Source: Viola odorata (taxonomy: Eukaryota > Streptophyta > Magnoliopsida > Malpighiales > Violaceae). Taken from it: DNA of 64,000 nucleotides. The DNA lies in contig OY829543.1 of NCBI GenBank assembly GCA_963691705.1, positions 48,526,564 to 48,590,563 of the forward strand. Direction: 5' to 3'. The number at the start of each line of letters is the position of its first letter. Position 1 is the stretch's first letter. The translations under genes and the position numbers were made by a program. This document shows, one piece after another, positions 9,631 through 21,421 of this stretch. The notes under the pieces are model-generated. The model was not told where the DNA came from. It saw only the letters and a list, made by a program, of their open reading frames with translations, and did no database searches.

Positions 9631-12600
9631 GGCCATATGCAAAGGGAATGCCCGAATCGACGCATAGTTATCATTCGGGACAATGGTGACTTAGACTCCG
9701 AAGAGGACAGAGATGGGGATAAAGAAGAGGATATGGAGAGTGAAGCCGAAGAGGGGAGTGAAGAAGAGGAACGAGTGGCAATATCGACTAATTGCGTAAT
9801 TCGGCGCAATTTGAGTGTCGCTCCAAAAACAGAAGTTTGCGATGAGGATCAAAGCGACAACCTTTTTCACACTCGTTGCATCATAGCAACCAAGGTATGT
9901 TCGATGATTATTGATAATGGTAGATGTACTAACTGTGCGAGTACACTTGTGGTTCATAGGCTTGGTTTACCCGTTATTAGACATCCAAAGCCGTACACCC
10001 TATCTTGGATGAACGACGGCAATCTTTGAAGGTTACCAAACAAGTTCTTATAACGTTTGCCATTGGGAGATATAAGGACGAGATCTTGTTTGATGTAGTC
10101 CCTATGCACGCCAGCCATTTGTTGCTAGGAAGGCCTTGGCAATTCGACCGAAACGCCAACCATGAAGGGCGAAGCAATAGGTACCGCGTGGAGAAGGATG
10201 GTGTCAAGTACATTCTAGCGCCACTAAGCATGAAGGAGGTCTTGGAAGACCAGCTGTGGCTCGAGAAATCTAGTGCCGAATTTGAGCTATCTCGGCAATG
10301 GGGAGAGAAAAGAATTGAGAGTGAAAACAACCCCCGAGAAAAGAGTGAGCTCAGGTTTGAGAGCAAAAGAATTATGAGTGAAAACAGCCCCCAAGAAAAG
10401 AGTGAGCTCGGGTTAGAGAAAAATAAATGCGATAAGAGAGTTGCGAGTGGGAAAAAGGGAAATAAAAACAGCCCGTGTGAAAACAAAGAGCACACGAAGA
10501 AATTAAATGTATTCACAAATGTGAGGCATGTGAGGCAAGCATTGACGGTTCAAAAGTCTTCGGACTCATATTTTCCTCTTATTCTTGTTCGATTTAAGTC
10601 GTTCTCCTTGAACGCATCTAACCCTAACCCTACGGATTCCTTGCTCCCTTGTTTTAAATCTCTTTTGCAGGAGTTTGAGGACGTGCTGCCCGAAGAGATG
10701 CCACTCGGACTGCCCCCTATCCACGGCATTGAGCACCGCATAGACTTTATGCCGGGATCGTCAATTCCAAACCGTCCGGCGTATCGAAGTAACCCCGAGG
10801 AGACTAAGGAATTACAACGCCAAGTGGACGAGCTACTGTCCAAGGGGTACGTGAGAGAAAGTCTCTCACCATGTGCTGTTCCTGTCATCCTTGAGCCGAA
10901 GAAGGATGGTACTTGGAGGATATGTGTTGACTGTCGCGTAGTCAACAAGATTACGGCAAAATATCGCCACCCAATCTCACGTTTAGATGACATGTTAGAC
11001 GAACTTAGTGGTAGCATTGTGTTCTCTAAAATTGACTTGATGAGTGGGTACCATCAGATTAGGATGTGTGAGGGTGATGAGTGGAAAACCGCGTTCAAAA
11101 CCAAGTATGGTTTATACGAATGGCTAGTCATGCCATTTGGCTTAACGAATGCACCAAGCCCGTTTATGCGCCTAATGAACCATGTACTTAGGCACCTCAT
11201 AGGCAGATTTGTAGTTGTTTACTTTGATGACATTTTAGTCTACTCTAAATATGTTGATGAACATGTGATGCATTTGAGAGAAGTTTTCCTAACCTTGCGC
11301 CAAGAGAAACTATTTGCTAACGCTTCAAAGTGCTCTTTTGCATTAGAACAGGTTTCTTTCTTAGGTTTTCTTGTAGGTCGAGAGGGCGTGAAGGTTGATG
11401 ATGAAAAGATACGAGTGATTCGCGAATGGCCAACACCAAAAACCTCAAGCGACATCCGTTCCTTCCACGGATTGGCCAGCTTTTATCGACGGTTTATTCG
11501 TGATTTTAGTTCTTTGGCCGCATCTCTTAATGAACTAACTAAGAAAAATGTTTCTTTCAGGTGGACCGAAGCACAAGAGGTTGCTTTCCAAGCGCTTAAG
11601 GACCGCTTGTCCAACGCGCTTGTCCTTGCTTTGCCCGACTTCGATAAGCCCTTCGAACTCGAGTGCGATGTAAGCGGCATCGGAATAGGAGCCGTGTTGA
11701 TGCAGGAGAAGCGAGCGATTGGCTTCTTCAGCAAGAAGCTCAAGGAAGCCCAGTTGTGCTACCCTACATATGATAAGGAATTGTATGCCTTGGTACGCGC
11801 GTTTGAGGTATGGCAGCACTACCTAATGCCGAGGGAATTCGTGGTACACACGGATCATCTCAGCCTCAAATACCTAAAAGGCCAGAATAAGCTCAACCGA
11901 CGACACACAACGTGGTTGGAATTCTTGGAAACGTTTCCATACCACATTAAGTACAAAGAAGGTAAGGACAACGTCGTGGCCGACGCCTTATCCCGCAGGT
12001 ATGCCTTGATCTCTTCACTATCCGTTAAATTCCTAGGGTTTGCACAGATAATTCCTATGTATGCCGATGATGCGGATTTTAGTGAAATTTATAAAACCTG
12101 TGATGCACAAGCTGATGTGAAATATTTTACGCATGATGGATATTTGTTTAGGCAAAAGTGCCTATGTATTCCTATTTGTTCCTTGCGTGATTTACTTATG
12201 CATGAGTCACATAGTGGCGGTCTCATGGGTCATTTTGGTGTCACTAAAACATTTGACATGCTGAAAATACACTTTTATTGGCCTAAAATGAAACGTAATG
12301 TTATTCGTGTAGTCGCTAGATGTCTTGTTTGCCAAAAGGCTAAATCGCATGCGTCTAACCACGGAGCCTATATGCCACTGCCCGTGCCATCCCACCCTTG
12401 GACCGACGTGTCCATGGACTTTGTAGTCGGCTTGCCTAAGTCGTGGAACGGCCATGATAGCATTTTTGTTGTAGTCGACCGATTTTCAAAGATGGCACAC
12501 TTTTTGCCATGTAAAAACACACACGACGCATCAAAAGTTGCTAAGATTTACTTTAGGGAGGTAGTCCGCCTCCATGGGATACCGGTTAGTATTGTGAGTG

Positions 12601-13532
12601 ATCGTGATGGGAAATTTTTAAGCCATTTTTGGCGTATTTTGTGGAGTCGTTTAGGGACTAAGTTGTTGTATTCTACATCTTGTCATCCTCAAACGGACGG
12701 CCAAACCGAGGTGGTTAATCGTACGCTTGGGTCATTGCTTCGCACTCTAGTCACTAAACACACGTCCAAGTGGACGGATCACTTGGCTTTTGTTGAGTTC
12801 GCATATAACCGAGCAATTCACTCTACTACTAATTGTTCACCATTTGAGGTTGTTTACGGATTTAATCCCATTACTCCACTTGATTTAACGCCTCTACCTT
12901 TGAGTGATATAGCTAGTTTAGATGGACAGTAGCGTGCAGATTTTTTCCAGGAAATGCACGCTAAGGCCAAGCACAACATTGAGAAGGCTAACACACGCCT
13001 TGTGCGCAAGCGCAATGAGGGCCGAAAGATTGTTTCTTTTCAGGTTGGCGATTGGGTCTGGCTACACCTAAGGCGTGAGTGGTTCCCCGAGAAGAGACGA
13101 GGGAAACTTTCACCACGAGGAGATGGACCATTCCAAGTGGTTGACAAGATCAACGATAATGCTTATCGTTTGGATCTACCGAGTGAGTATGGTTTGGTAC
13201 ATGGTACTTTTAATATTACTGATTTGCGTCTGTTTGAAACAGGTGATGACGTTGATGCTAATATGGATTCGAGGACGAATCCATTTGAAGAGGGAGGGGA
13301 TGATACGAGCCAGACTAGGAGTCTAGCCGCATCTACCGCACCCGTGCCCTTGCCGCCCGCAGGCGGCATCACACGCTCGCACGCGAGGACCCTGCAAGTG
13401 AGGCTAAACACCCTGATCCACGAGGAGCTAAAGGCCGAAGCCTCACTAGACTCAGCCAGTCTGCGCGCGCCCCAGCCGCGCCTCGTCACACTCGTGCACG
13501 CCACAACCGAGGCACTACCGAGGCCACCATAG
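9604..13532 (+). pseudogene. CRM zinc knuckle, protease, RT, RNase H, integrase (broken)
   Basis: The order read is: zinc knuckle CFKCNGRGHMQREC near 9610; an acidic linker; a protease-like IDNGRCTNCASTL near 9910, where the usual Ser after the Asp-x-Gly is Arg; a frameshift near 10010; then a long open frame 10005-12932. That frame has RT ([33 protein letters not shown] at ~11217), RNase H ([23 protein letters not shown]), and integrase with HHCC-type zinc binding ([11 protein letters not shown]) and D, D, E at ~12418, ~12600 and ~12700. TAG at 12930 replaces a Gln present in the truncated copy (SLDGQQRADL). The rest reads to 13532, inside the 3' LTR, where TAG replaces Trp. Confidence 0.85.
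13287..13300 (+). promoter_or_regulatory. Polypurine tract of CRM element
   Basis: GAAGAGGGAGGGGA directly precedes the 3' LTR start TGATACGAGCC; it is the plus-strand primer site. It lies inside the coding frame (EEGGDD). The same tract is at 4548-4561 in the truncated copy. Confidence 0.85.
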
Positions 13533-14415
13533 GCCAAGTCGGACCTCTAGCCCAAATTTTGATGTAAGAAATATTCCGGCAAGACAGGATGTATTTATAA
13601 ATCATCAGGAACAAGCCTGCCAAGTGCCATCTCAATTGCATCAAAGGTTAGGGAGAACGCCTCATCCAAAGTATCATACTGCCGGCGAAAGCCACCGTCG
13701 AGCCATTTGATGATGGGCGAATATTTCCCCGCACTATCTTTGGACTATGGTGAGATATGTGTCTTAGAAGTACTCTGTCCAAATTTCATCCAATTCTCCT
13801 GAGGGAGTTGAGAGGACGCCTTGTTCTACTCAGCGTGTGCAAAAATAAAGCCCAACGGGCCTCCAACAGATCCGACTCAAGCATTGGTCACTCTAACCGG
13901 ACTTTGACTTGACCAGGACCTGGATTGACTTTATTGTAAGTTGTTTGACTATTATTTATCTAGGTGGATTATATCATTAAGTAGGTAAATAATTAGGAGC
14001 GCTTTTAAGTAGTTAAGCGTAAGTGAACTACTAAGTAGGGTTTGGCGGATTTCTTACCATAAAAAGGGAGAGTCGCCTCATTTTTTTATTTAAGGTTAAA
14101 TTGAATTAAAAACCAGAAGAGTATTCTTCAGTTGATCTCCAAGATCCTTGTTCTATATCCGGTTTGATAAGCCGCATCTAGCCTCAAGTAAAACACGAAG
14201 TTATCACTCCATTCATAGTTCATCTAGGTTGTCTAGGTATTGCACCTAGGAGGGTCAGGCTCCTATTGAAGAACCTCGAACGATTTCATCCAGGTTGCCT
14301 ACGTATTGCACTTAGGAGGGTTGGAGTTTCTGACGAGTTATATTTTCCGCATCAAATCCTTGTCGCTGAGCAACGATCCATCACTTGGAAGGTTTCCTAA
14401 TTAGGAACCATATCA
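13301..14415 (+). repeat. CRM 3' LTR
   Basis: Starts TGATACGAGCC at the polypurine tract and ends ATTAGGAACCATATCA, followed by the target duplication AGAAG. It differs from the 5' LTR at scattered single bases, a few percent by eye. The first ~230 bp code for the pol C-terminus. Confidence 0.9.
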
Positions 14416-14420
14416 AGAAG

Positions 14421-15520
14421 GCCTTGGCGTCGCTTGAAGGGAACCGGATCTAGTCTCATGCATGGTTGGCTTAGGCGTGGATGGTTCAAAGGGACGTTCG
14501 GATGGATGGATTTGTAAAGGAGTACAGAAAAAAATATAGATGGTTGGAAATGGAGGAAATGGAATATTTGAAAGGGAAAAAGGAAGGAGCTTTATATATA
14601 TAACAAGGTTTCATACATAGAAGTTTGGAGGAAACCCTCTTGGCAACGAAGGCCAAGCAACCTTCCTATTACAAATGACTAAACGGTTTCTAGCTCAAGG
14701 CTTACTTGATCATCAATGGATGATGAGCAAGCGGCTGCCTTGAAGGAGAAAAGCTACGGCTCTAAGAACCCTAGAGATAGACTAATGGCTTAAGGATTTT
14801 GGAGGAAAACTCACAAAACAAAAAGCAACTATAAAAGAAGGTTAAGTCCTTCTATTTATAGGCAAGATATTTACAATGGGAAAATACCCAAATCACCCTT
14901 GGACAAAGGGTCTTCACTCATGGGACACGCGGGCTCGCTTGAGCGTGTGACGGGTCGCTTGCTCGGTTGAGTGACAAGTCATGGCTGCAGACGTGGCCTT
15001 GGTGCTGGGCTTTGGCGAGGCTGAGGTGCTGGGCTTCGGCGAGGCCGAGGTGCTGAGCTTTGGCGAGGCTGCGACGCTGAGTGCATGTGTTGTCGATGCG
15101 CTGGGCGCGCGCGAGGTCTAGGTGCCGGGTGCGTGTGATGCCGATGCGTTGGGCGCGCGCGGGGCCGCGACGCTGGATGCGTGCGTTGCGTTGGGTGCGC
15201 GTGAGGTTGAGGCACTAGCTGCGTGAGATGCGCTGGGCGCGCGCGAGGCCGCAACGTTGGGTGCGTGCGATGTGCTGCGTGCACGCGGGGCCGAGACGCT
15301 GGGTGCCAGTGCGATCTTAGCTTTTGGAGCGAACTCGAACTCGGGCGTGAGGCTGTGAGTCGAGTCGTTGGCGTAGACACATAGGCTCCATTGGGTCGCG
15401 GCTTTCACGTCGCCTTCTTCTGTCCTAAGCGCCTTAATGAGAAGGCTGATCACGGCGTCCTTGCTCCTTGTGGCGTGCCTATGCGCGACTTTGGTCGGGT
15501 CATGGGCTTGGGCTATATCA
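14421..15520 (-). repeat. Solo LTR, main part (total ~1.1 kb)
   Basis: Continues the element begun at 6744-6768. It ends CTTGGGCTATATCA at 15520 and is followed by CTAG, matching CTAG before 6744, so a 4-bp target duplication CTAGxCTAG is likely. On the minus strand it has a plausible LTR promoter (CCTATAAATAGAAGG near 14858) downstream of a GC-rich repeat block (14985-15305) that would be U3. No coding region or second LTR was found, so it is read as a solo LTR of an unidentified family. A non-autonomous element with inverted tips remains possible. Confidence 0.6.
14985..15305. repeat. GC-rich degenerate tandem repeat in solo LTR
   Basis: Repeated words such as GCTGGGCTTCGGCGAGGC, GATGCGCTGGGCGCGCGCGAGG and GTGCGTGCGTTGCG recur every ~18-60 bp. 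CpG density is far above the neighbouring DNA. The open frames across it (for example 14979-15380, minus) are Pro/Arg/His/Ala-rich products of the repeat and are not believed to be genes. Confidence 0.6.
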
Positions 15521-17040
15521 CTAGCTACTTGGAAGGGGGCTTTACTATCGCTAGGGGGAAGACTGACACTCATAAAATCTGTGTTGAATAGTATCCTAGT
15601 TTACAACATGTCTATCTACCTCATGCCGAAAGGGATTGTTCGCCGCTGCGAAGGAATTATGCGTCGCTTTTTATGGAGTGGGGGAGAGTATTCGAAGGGC
15701 CTGGCTAAGGTCAAATGGGATAACGTCACTCGCTTGTTGGAGACTGGTGGCTTGGGGTTAGGATGTTTACACTCTCGCAACACCATTTTTCTCTTCAAAT
15801 GGGTTTGGAGTGTCCTGAAGGGTGATAAGAAATTATGGGTGGATCTGGTTCAGAAGAAATACAACTTCTCAACTACGGGAGACTTTTGGTTGAGAGATAA
15901 GAACCAGATGTCTCCAATTTGGCATGATATCATGCGTACTTATGGGAGGGAGATCAAGGCTTCTGGCAAAACTATTTGCGCGTAACTATAGGGAGTGGCG
16001 ATGATGTGAGATTCTGGTAGGACACATGGGCAAGCAAGGTGCTGCTGTCAATCAAATATCCAAGGCTGTTTTCCTTATGCTGCAATAGCATGGGCATGGT
16101 TCAGGAGTTTGGCCATTGGGAGGGGGACGTGTGGAGTTGGACTGGAATTGGCGGAGGGGCCTCTTCGAGTGGGAGGAGGACGCCCTGGGAAACCTTCAGG
16201 ACAACCTTCCAGTGCCTCGTAATACTCCTCGTCGGACTGAAGTGAAGTGGGAGCTAGATAAGTCCGACGAATTTACCATTAGGTGGAGAGAGGGACTTGA
16301 ATCCTTGCGGGTTGGAAGGGAAGTAAACGTGACCCTTCACTCTTGTTGGAAGGCTAAAGTACCCCATCATATCAGCTTCTTCCTATGGCTGACTATGCAA
16401 GGTCGCCTCGCCACTCGAGATTACCTTAGGCACTGTCACATCTTGCAGAGCGATGAGAACATTTGCCCATTGTGCTTGGAGCAAGGTGAGACCACGCACC
16501 ACCTGTTTCTTCACTGTGCTCTTGCGGATTCGGTTTGGGAGTAGATTTCTCGATGGGCGGGCTGCTACTGGGCAAGACCGAGGACAGTCAAGGACGTGTG
16601 GGATTTGTGGCCGTCTCTCATGACTGGGCATACGAAGCCTGTGCAGGAGATGTGGCAGTCTCTTCTCGCTACGGTTTTGTGGTCGCTATGGCTGCAACGC
16701 AATGCGATAATTTTTCGTCAAGATTCTCCGTGCCATCTGCATGTCTTTAATGCAACCTTTGGGCACTGGTAGAATTGGATCTACAACATAGACTCGAGCT
16801 TCCCGTACACGGCGACTCAGATAGTGCAGTCATCTGCTTGGCTACACAGGTGGGGTTGATCTGTTAGTAGTGGTTTTTCATGTGTTGTTTGGTCGCTCTT
16901 TTAGTTGGGTAGGATTGGGCTCTATTTGTGACAGTTGCCCTGTTCTGGCCAGCTCATTTGTACATTCTCCTACTTTTTCTACAGCCATCCTTCCTTATCG
17001 CTTGCTAATATATCCTCTCCAGCTTATTAAAAAAATAAAT
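15521..17040 (+). mobile_element. L1-type LINE, 3' part
   Basis: Resumes the LINE of 5679-6743: LATWKGALLSLGGRLTLIK near 15525, YLMPKGIVRRCEGIMRRFLW, then a zf-RVT-type region ending with ICPLCLEQGETTHHLFLHC (zinc-binding Cys/His) near 16460-16517, and the tail LLATVLWSLWLQRN near 16660. Frameshifts occur near 15986 and 16160, and a stop near 16543. The 3' end CCAGCTTATTAAAAAAATAAA at ~17020-17040 is the A-rich tail. The same tail is found in reverse at ~27540. Confidence 0.8.
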
Positions 17041-17067
17041 ATGTATGGGTCATGGTGATTTGCTTTA

Positions 17068-17364
17068 GGGATAATGCAAAAATTGGTACCTGTACAATGA
17101 TTTTTCGATTGATTTCATACCTCAGGTGTTTTTTGCTTTTAAAAGATACTTGTACATTAACAAAACATCACATTTGGTACCTCGACCTCACGCCGTCCAA
17201 CTCTCACCGTTAACTGTCCTACGTGGCACGCCACGCCAGATGCCACGTCAGATACTGCTGACGTGGCGTGCCACATCATAACCTCTCTCTCTCTCCTTTT
17301 CTTTTTTCTTTTTCTTTCTTTCTTTCTTTCTTTTTTCTTTTTTCTTTCTCTCTTCTTCTTCCCC
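17068..17364 (+). repeat. Left terminal inverted repeat of MULE
   Basis: Pairs with 18331-18632. It includes CGTGGCACGCCACG-type palindromic words near 17222 and 17262 and ends in a CTTT/CTTC tract. Confidence 0.85.
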
Positions 17365-18330
17365 GACCCCTTGCTCCTCCACAGCCATACCAACCCGAAC
17401 CATCCATCACCAAATCAAAGCCCTCCGCTGCAAATTAATTCCAGAAACCACCCCCTATAAAAATCAATTGGTAAGTTTGATGGTTTGGTTGGATTGGTTT
17501 TTGTCGGCAGCGTGGCTATTTGGTGGTGGTTCGGTGGCTACGACAATGGTAAGTTTGATGGTTTGGTTGGATTGGTTTTTGTCGGCAGCGTGGCTGGGCT
17601 TAGGTTAATTTTTTGTGGTTGATTTGGATTAATTGGTTTTGATGTTGACAGTGGTGATTGTGGCTGGCGGTTGGTGCGGCGGTGATGGATTTGCTCCGGC
17701 GGTGGGTGAGTGTTTTAATTTGGATTTGGGTGGAATTAATTCGGGTTTATGGTATATTGGATTTAATTTGGTGATTGGTTTTGCAGGATTTTAATGAGGG
17801 AGAAGGTGAGGAAATTGTTGCAAGGGATTAATGGGGATTAATTTGCAGAGATTAATTGAATGATTTGCAGTGTATGGTTTGGAAATTGAGGATGGTAGTG
17901 GGTGATTGAGAGGGAGCGAGCGTAAGTTTGAGATTGAGGATGGTTGTGAGTGAAAGATTGAAAGGGTAATTCGGTTTCTGTATTTGGAAAATGGATTTTA
18001 GAGCCTTTGTCCCTGAGAATGGATTTGGAAGTGATTATTTATGGTGAGGTTGTGAGCATGGGTGAGCGTTGGGCGTGGGTCTTCGAATGGCTGAGGAGAA
18101 GCATGGGTGTGGGCGAGCGTTCGGTGTGGGTGTGGGCGAGCGTTCGGTTTGGGTTTAGTTATTGTTTGGTTGAATTACTGGTTTGGGTTTAATTGTTGTT
18201 TGGTTGAATTACTGCCACCGCTGCTATTGGAGCTGCTGTCGTGCTGTTGGAGATGCTGCTTCGCCGTAGCTGCCGCCGCCGTTGTCCGCTGCTGCTGCCA
18301 GTCTATCGCCAGAGTTGGCACCGTCAAACG

Positions 18331-18632
18331 AGGGGAAGAAGAAGAGAGAAAGAAGAAAAAAGAAAGAGATAAAGAAAGAAAGAAAGAAAGAAAAGAAAAA
18401 GAAAAGGATAGAGAGAGGTTATGGCGTGGCACGCCACGTCAGCAGTATCTAACGTGGCATCCGACGTGGCGTGCCACGTAGGACAGTTAACGGTGAGAGT
18501 TAGACGGCGTGAGGTCGAGGTACCAAATGTGACGTTTTGTTAATGTACAGGTATCTTTTAAAAGCAAAAAACACCTAAGGTATAAAATCAATTGAAAAAT
18601 CATTGTACAGGTACCAATTTTTGCATTATCCC
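18331..18632 (-). repeat. Right terminal inverted repeat of MULE
   Basis: Complement of the left repeat. It begins with the purine tract AGGGGAAGAAGAAG and ends GCATTATCCC. Confidence 0.85.
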
Positions 18633-18642
18633 ATTTGTTTTA

Positions 18643-19279
18643 TAGGGATTAATTGCCACATGTCTGTTGCTTTAACCTTTCTGCTCCTATGTGGGCGCAG
18701 GTCTAAGGTATGGGAAATGATAGTTTTTATAGTGAGAGTACATGAACGCCGAATAAACACAATCTTTTCGAGTTCAAAGGGTTGGGCTGTGACATTGGCG
18801 CACCCCCTAGTTGGCCGAAACAAAGAAGTTTGTTGCGTATTCCATACTACAGATACACTGCTAGACAACCAAGACTTAACCAGCAAAAAATAATTCATTA
18901 AGTTTCTATATTTTTTGATCATTTATTATATTTGCCTTTAAAATTTTAGATTTTATATAATGATCCTTATTTATTGTTTTTTAGTTAATCCATCTTATTT
19001 GAACCTATAAAAAATGTTACTATCAAATTGGTCCCCTTTAAAATATTCTTCCTAATTAACTTCACCACTGGGTAATGAAATTATGGCTTGAATAATAAAA
19101 CTAAAATTAGTTTTCAATACAACCCAAAGGCTTGAATTTCAAAGGTTTTTATCACGGGATTGACTTTTGCAGGCGCCAGAGGAAGCGTAGTTACGAGGAT
19201 AAAAGAATCTGTAAAGAGACTTGAGAAGGTCGAATTCAAATATACAATCACCACCTAAATATACATATATATATACTCT
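18643..19279. other. AT-rich intergenic DNA
   Basis: No gene or recognisable element seen. Open frames are short and lack codon structure. Confidence 0.5.
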
Positions 19280-20541
19280 AACGGTCCGTTTGGATTGAGG
19301 TGATAAGAGGGTAAGTATTATTAACCTCGTAAGAGTTGACCCCACTTTTAAGAAGATTTGGTACATTTTCCAGTTAAAGGGTAAAAGTTACCCCCTTAAG
19401 TTTTCCCCTCTTATGGGGTGATATGATACCCTTGATAGGGGTGGGTGGATTATCATATAAGGGACACACGGAACGAAGTTTCTGCTGCGTTTTTTTTCTT
19501 TTTCATTTAATTTATTTCATGATTTGGGCATTTGTTGAATATTAAATAAATTATGTGATAAATAAAATTAAGAACCAAGAAAAATGATGTATCATACACA
19601 CGGGTTATGTTATTTTTATAACATGAGGTCATAAGTTCGATCTATGATATTATAATAAAAATTAATAATATAACTATTTTTTTATATAAAAAAGAATGTA
19701 TCATTAACGTCCCTTTTAAATGAAACTAACCTTAAAATTATTAAAAATTAAATAATAAATTAATTTGAACTTAAATTATTATACGAGATGCATCATGTAA
19801 GACGTTTTAAATTATACTGGTTTAATCCATTAGAGGAGAAAAAACTTATCACTCTTTATTTATTTTTAATATATTATTATTGAGACCCACATATTCATTC
19901 CCCCAATTTAAATTTAAATTAAATTATTAATGGGATTCACTGATCGGTTGTCAAGACCGTAAAAAATAATTACAACTTATTTACTGTAACAAAAGGATTG
20001 TGAACAGTGAGTGGTAAGACTCGTAAGAGGTTCGATCCATAAAAAGATTTCTTCTTTTTAAAAATCTCTAAAATCACTCTTGCGATCATATTTTATCTCC
20101 CAGGTACAAGATAGAATAAATCCCGTGATTATAGTCTTCCTTAGCTTTCAAAAAGCATCCTTCCTTCTCTCCAGAAATCTGTCTAGCGCAGTCAATCTAG
20201 TTCTTGGCCTAAAACTAGAATTCTGCTCCAAAATTGCTTCTTTTAACTTCTTTTCTCCAAATGCTTCTAAAATGTCATTTTCTGCACACAAAAAAGAAGA
20301 AGAGAGGAATAAAATAGGTTCTTTTTAGTAGAATCATAATCTAAAATGTAAACAAATAGATAATGTTTAACATCAAATTATGTGCCTAATCACGCACTTA
20401 TTATACACTTTTTAAAATATTTACCAAACGTCTTTAACATTTAACCTCTTAATGTTTTTTTACCCTCCTTAACACTTCACCCTTAAAAGTTAACCCCTTA
20501 TAATTTAACCCGAATTTATACTCTCAATCCAAACACACCCT
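19280..20541. mobile_element. hAT-like non-autonomous element (candidate)
   Basis: The left end ACGGTCCGTTTGGATTGAG and the right end CTCAATCCAAACACACCC are imperfect inverted repeats of the type common in plant hAT elements. Subterminal words (TTAACCCC, AGGGGT, CTTATA) recur near both ends. No transposase frame was found, and a clear 8-bp target duplication was not found. Confidence 0.45.
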
Positions 20542-21421
20542 AAATTGAGAATTGAAATTAATTATTATATATATAATTATTTTAGATACCAAAAGTGAAT
20601 TAAAAATTAATAATAAAAGAAGTAGGTTCAGACAATTCTAAACACTAAACGTGATTCGTCATTTCATAGTAGATTTTAGTTTGACCAAATTAACAAACAT
20701 AAAGAAATATTAAATGTTATATAGTGGTTTGATTGAAAAAGGCTTATAAACATAGAGATTAAATTATTTATTAAAACAGTTTGATTGCAAATGGAAACTA
20801 AATTAATCAATAATCTTGTTTTTTTTGTCATCAACCCATTTTCTACTGTAAAAGTAGTGTAGAAGTGTTTAGAAGGTAGACATTCTATCGAATCAATGAT
20901 CTCTAATTCAATGTATTTGTCATTAAAAAATGTGAGTAAGCTTATATTCAACGGATAGTTATCTCTAACTCTATCCTAAGTTCCTAACAAACATCTGGTC
21001 GCCTATACGGACAATAAGTCCTTCTCTCTCTCTCTCTCTCTATAAAATTATAATCCTTCTGTTTGATTTTTGACACGTATGGAAAAAAAATGTAATGTTG
21101 TGTTTTGTTTATTGGTAATTTTATCATTTTTCGACCACAATTTTTTACTTTGAGAGAAATATTGTGATTCCTAGAATACTCCTTTCCTCTTTTTCAAAAC
21201 CGTTGGATAAATCGAATTTGGACATTGTAAAAACCAGCCACTTTCTTTTTGTTTGTTTTCTTAAACTTTCCATTTACATTTTCTTGCAATAGCGTTTCAT
21301 AAGTTGAGAGTCTATCTTCAATATTGAGCTATTTTCTTCCTGAATTTGGAACTAACAAATAACATAATACAACACTATTAAAATTGAGAAAAGAAGACTG
21401 CTTGAAACTTGAACACAATTA
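20542..21421. other. AT-rich intergenic DNA with a CT microsatellite
   Basis: Holds a (CT)n tract at about 21023-21044. Nothing else recognised. Confidence 0.5.

Larger units (their letters stand above)
6769..14415 (+). mobile_element. Near full-length CRM-clade chromovirus (7,647 bp)
   Basis: Two LTRs of 1,114 and 1,115 bp (6769-7882, 13301-14415) with TGATACGAGCC...CCATATCA ends flank gag-pol on the plus strand. Perfect 5-bp target duplications AGAAG lie at 6764-6768 and 14416-14420. Gag with a zinc knuckle, protease, RT, RNase H and integrase are in Ty3/gypsy order. The integrase region ([40 protein letters not shown]) and a polyprotein that runs through the polypurine tract into the 3' LTR fit the CRM (centromeric) clade. 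The 7883-8589 leader has no gene. Clade assignment rests on remembered family features, not on a tree. Confidence 0.85.
17068..18632. mobile_element. Mutator-like element, non-autonomous (1,565 bp)
   Basis: Long terminal inverted repeats start GGGATAATGCAAAAATTGG (17068) and end in the complement at 18632. They run ~300 bp each (17068-17364 and 18331-18632) and include a pyrimidine/purine tract. The flanks ATTTGCTTTA (17058-17067) and ATTTGTTTTA (18633-18642) are a 10-bp target duplication with one mismatch, as expected for MULEs. No transposase is seen. The interior (17365-18330) is G/T-rich and contains two copies of GGTAAGTTTGATGGTTTGG 79 bp apart (17470 and 17549). Confidence 0.85.

Noticed and set aside
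6744..15520. CACTA transposon, because CACTAG and CTAGTG occur at the solo LTR borders
   Set aside because: The motif points outward (TAGTG at the left, CACTA at the right), opposite to CACTA element ends; it arises from the CTAG target next to TGATA/TATCA tips.
14979..15573. 133- and 151-codon Pro/Arg/His- and Ala/Ser-rich minus-strand ORFs
   Set aside because: Produced by the GC-rich tandem repeat in the solo LTR; any frame through such a repeat stays open.
18107..18481. 124-codon ORF with Lys/Glu runs
   Set aside because: Encoded by the purine tract of the MULE right inverted repeat; repeat artefact.
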